Shown here: positions 62,317 to 64,000 of the stretch, in pieces
Numbering within the stretch: the first letter of the stretch is position 1
Layout: every line of letters begins with the position of its first letter
Assembly (NCBI RefSeq): GCF_026343295.1
Contig: NZ_JAPELY010000002.1
Span: 310,001 to 374,000 of the forward strand
Direction: 5' to 3'
DNA: 64,000 bases
Source: Streptomyces sp. NBC_00083
GTDB taxonomy: Bacteria; Actinomycetota; Actinomycetes; Streptomycetales; Streptomycetaceae
Translations under genes and position numbers: made by a program
The notes under the pieces: generated by a model
What the model was told of the DNA's origin: nothing
Databases searched by the model: none
The model's input: only the letters and a program-made list of their open reading frames with translations

Positions 62317-63219
62317 TCACCAGTAGACGACGACCTTGTCGCCGTTCCGCACCTGGTCGAAGAGCGCCGCGATCTTCGCCTTGTCCCGGACGTTGACGCA
62401 GCCGTGCGAGGCGCCGTTGTAGCCGCGGGCCGCGAAGTCCGACGAGTAGTGCACCGCCTGGCCGCCGCTGAAGAACATCGCGTACGGCATGGCCGTGTGG
62501 TAGATCGTCGAGACGTGGTTGCGGCTCTTCTCGAACACCTTGAAGACGCCCTCGCGGGTCGGCGTGTACTCCGAGCCGAAGCGCACGTCCATCGTCGACT
62601 GGACCTTGCCGTCGACGACCCAGGACAGCGTCCGGCTCGTCTTGCTGATGCACATCGTGCGGCCGGTCATACAGCGCGGGTCGAGCTTGGCGGCCGGCTT
62701 GTTGACGGCCGTGCCCGCCAGCTCCTGCGCCGTCGGTTCGGTGGTCATGGCGAGCAGCCGGTCCCAGGTCACGCTGTCCGTCTTCCCCGTCGCGGGGAGC
62801 CCGCGCTTGCCCTGGAAGCCCTTGACGGCGGCGGTCGTCGCGGCACCGTACGTGCCCGTCGGGGCGGAGTCGAACCAGCCGATCTGGGCGAGCCGGGCCT
62901 GGAGCTCCTTGACCTGGGCGCCCTTGGAGCCGTTCGCCATCAGCACCTTGGGCGCGGGCCCGGCCGACGGCTTGGCGGCGGGCTTGGCGGCGGCGGCCGA
63001 CGCGCTGGGCGCGGCGGCGGGCTTGTCGTCGGTGGAAGCCGCCGCGGAGGGGGAGTGCGAGGAGGACGCGGACGACGACGGGGCCGCGGGCGATCCGGGG
63101 GCGGCCGGACCGTCCGACAGCGGCTTGGCGCCCGGCCCGCAGCCGACGGCGGCCACCGCGACGACGGCGCTCGCGGCGAGGGTCTTGGCTATGACAGTGG
63201 TGCGGTGGTTCTGGCGCAT
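62317..63219 (-). CDS. L,D-transpeptidase lipoprotein with peptidoglycan-binding domain
   Basis: The 300-residue protein has a lipoprotein signal ending AVAAVGC, a 65-residue Ser/Ala/Pro linker, a PG_binding_1 domain (GSKGAQVKELQARLAQIGWF, TTAAVKGFQGKRGLPATG), and a YkuD domain with the catalytic Cys274 in ASHGCVNVRDKAK and the upstream HTAMPYAMFF. It makes 3-3 peptidoglycan cross-links or anchors proteins outside the membrane. AGGGGGG precedes the ATG. It complements the D,D-carboxypeptidase at 45312, whose tetrapeptide product is the L,D-transpeptidase donor. Confidence 0.93.
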   Translation of the reverse strand: MRQNHRTTVIAKTLAASAVVAVAAVGCGPGAKPLSDGPAAPGSPAAPSSSASSSHSPSAAASTDDKPAAAPSASAAAAKPAAKPSAGPAPKVLMANGSKGAQVKELQARLAQIGWFDSAPTGTYGAATTAAVKGFQGKRGLPATGKTDSVTWDRLLAMTTEPTAQELAGTAVNKPAAKLDPRCMTGRTMCISKTSRTLSWVVDGKVQSTMDVRFGSEYTPTREGVFKVFEKSRNHVSTIYHTAMPYAMFFSGGQAVHYSSDFAARGYNGASHGCVNVRDKAKIAALFDQVRNGDKVVVYW

Positions 63220-63423
63220 CGGTCGCCCCCCTGATTCTCTGTGTCCCCAGAGACAGATTCCCGCGCCGAACGGTTGCAAAAGCGGGCGACCGCGTCGCGA
63301 AAGTTGTGAGCAAGCTCCCAGCGTGCGCCTGTCCACCCGTGGCGCCCGCGCCGCTACAGTCCGTCGCGAGGGTGGGTACCAGTGAGTAATAAAGCAGCGG
63401 AACTCCAACGGGAGGCACAGCAC

Positions 63424-64000
63424 ATGACGCGCGAGTCCGAATCCGGTCTGCCTATCGAGCCGGTCTACGGGCCGGACACCCTCGCCGGCTGGGACCCCGC
63501 CGAGAAGCTCGGCGAGCCCGGCGCGTACCCCTTCACGCGCGGCGTCTACCCGTCGATGTACACCGGCCGGCCCTGGACCATGCGGCAGTACGCCGGCTTC
63601 GGCACCGCCGTCGAGTCCAACGCCCGCTACAAGCAGCTCATCGCCAACGGCACCATGGGCCTCTCGGTCGCCTTCGACCTGCCGACCCAGATGGGCCACG
63701 ACTCCGACGCCGCGATCGCCTCCGGCGAGGTCGGCAAGGTGGGCGTCGCCATCGACTCCCTCGACGACATGCGGATCCTGTTCGGCGGCATCCCGCTCGA
63801 CAAGGTCTCCACGTCGATGACGATCAACGCCCCGGCCGCGCTGCTGCTCCTGATGTACCAGCTCGTCGGCGAGGAACAGGGCGTCGCCGCCGACCAGTTG
63901 ACCGGCACGATCCAGAACGACGTGCTGAAGGAGTACATCGCGCGGGGCACCTACATCTTCCCGCCGAAGCCCTCGCTGCGGCTGATCGCCGACATCTTCA
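63424..64000 (+). CDS. Acyl-CoA mutase (methylmalonyl-CoA mutase family) large subunit, 3' end cut off
   Basis: 192 codons of the B12-mutase catalytic barrel are present: [85 protein letters not shown] and [19 protein letters not shown]. The short N-terminus lacks the long leader of classical MutB, as in stand-alone IcmA/MeaA-like subunits. Whether a B12-binding domain is fused at the C-terminus lies outside the window. If not, the IcmB-type protein at 842 is a candidate partner. GGGAGG is eight bases before the ATG. Confidence 0.92.
   Translation, partial: MTRESESGLPIEPVYGPDTLAGWDPAEKLGEPGAYPFTRGVYPSMYTGRPWTMRQYAGFGTAVESNARYKQLIANGTMGLSVAFDLPTQMGHDSDAAIASGEVGKVGVAIDSLDDMRILFGGIPLDKVSTSMTINAPAALLLLMYQLVGEEQGVAADQLTGTIQNDVLKEYIARGTYIFPPKPSLRLIADIF

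Overview
The window is a high-GC actinobacterial chromosome segment, almost certainly Streptomyces. The signs are third-codon GC bias, many GTG starts, chains of ATGA/GTGA/TGATG overlaps, the Streptomyces-type repeat units near 1.3-1.5 kb and 37.7-38.2 kb, and a gene order that from memory resembles the S. coelicolor core region from about SCO4799 to SCO4869. No tRNA, rRNA, IS element, prophage or CRISPR array was seen. Most of the window is core chromosome.

Layout. 0-1.3 kb: a cut-off lipase and a free-standing B12-binding small subunit (icmB-type). 1.5-9.6 kb: a divergent five-gene module (DUF5691 and SWIM leftward; MoxR AAA+, DUF5682 and VWA rightward) that matches the E. coli yehLMPQ gene set plus DUF5691. 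Its shared promoter region holds a perfect 11-bp inverted repeat whose arms are DNA-damage (PafBC/RecA-NDp type) promoter elements. 9.7-24.2 kb: TCA cycle and one-carbon/purine genes (sucCD, purN-purH, folD, mdh) with membrane proteins and HTH proteins between them. 24.2-31.5 kb: small regulators, a MocR regulator facing a PEP-mutase/AhpD-like operon, a VOC protein, a DMT-type membrane protein and a ygiBC-like lipoprotein/ATP-grasp pair. 31.7-34.9 kb: a three-gene membrane-associated operon in which the C-terminus of the first protein and the N-terminus of the second share a short RHIM-like motif. 34.9-39.3 kb: rocD, a ZTP riboswitch with glyA, a repeat cluster and trpS.

39.4-48.7 kb: a 2H phosphoesterase, then a complete-looking decaprenylphosphoryl-arabinose (DPA) gene set (dprE2, dprE1, PAP2 phosphatase, UbiA-like phosphoribosyltransferase, GtrA). 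The DprE1 has Ala where the mycobacterial enzyme has the benzothiazinone-reactive Cys. These are followed by YihY, a D,D-carboxypeptidase, an SCO4848-family protein and an orphan peptide-binding protein. 48.9-53.6 kb: GH89 glucosaminidase, a TetR regulator and a Ser/Thr kinase. 53.7-57.2 kb: sdhCDAB. 57.4-64 kb: OHCU decarboxylase (apparently CTG-started), GH20 hexosaminidase, an ECF-type sigma factor with a partner membrane protein, an L,D-transpeptidase lipoprotein, and the first third of an acyl-CoA mutase large subunit.

Two themes connect the genes. One is central carbon, one-carbon and B12 mutase metabolism (succinyl-CoA synthetase, SDH, MDH, GlyA, FolD, PurH, mutase subunits). The other is the cell envelope (DPA synthesis, D,D- and L,D-peptidoglycan enzymes, secreted hexosaminidases). 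The parts most worth new work are the damage-promoter-linked MoxR/VWA module, the RHIM-like motif pair and the streptomycete DPA cluster.
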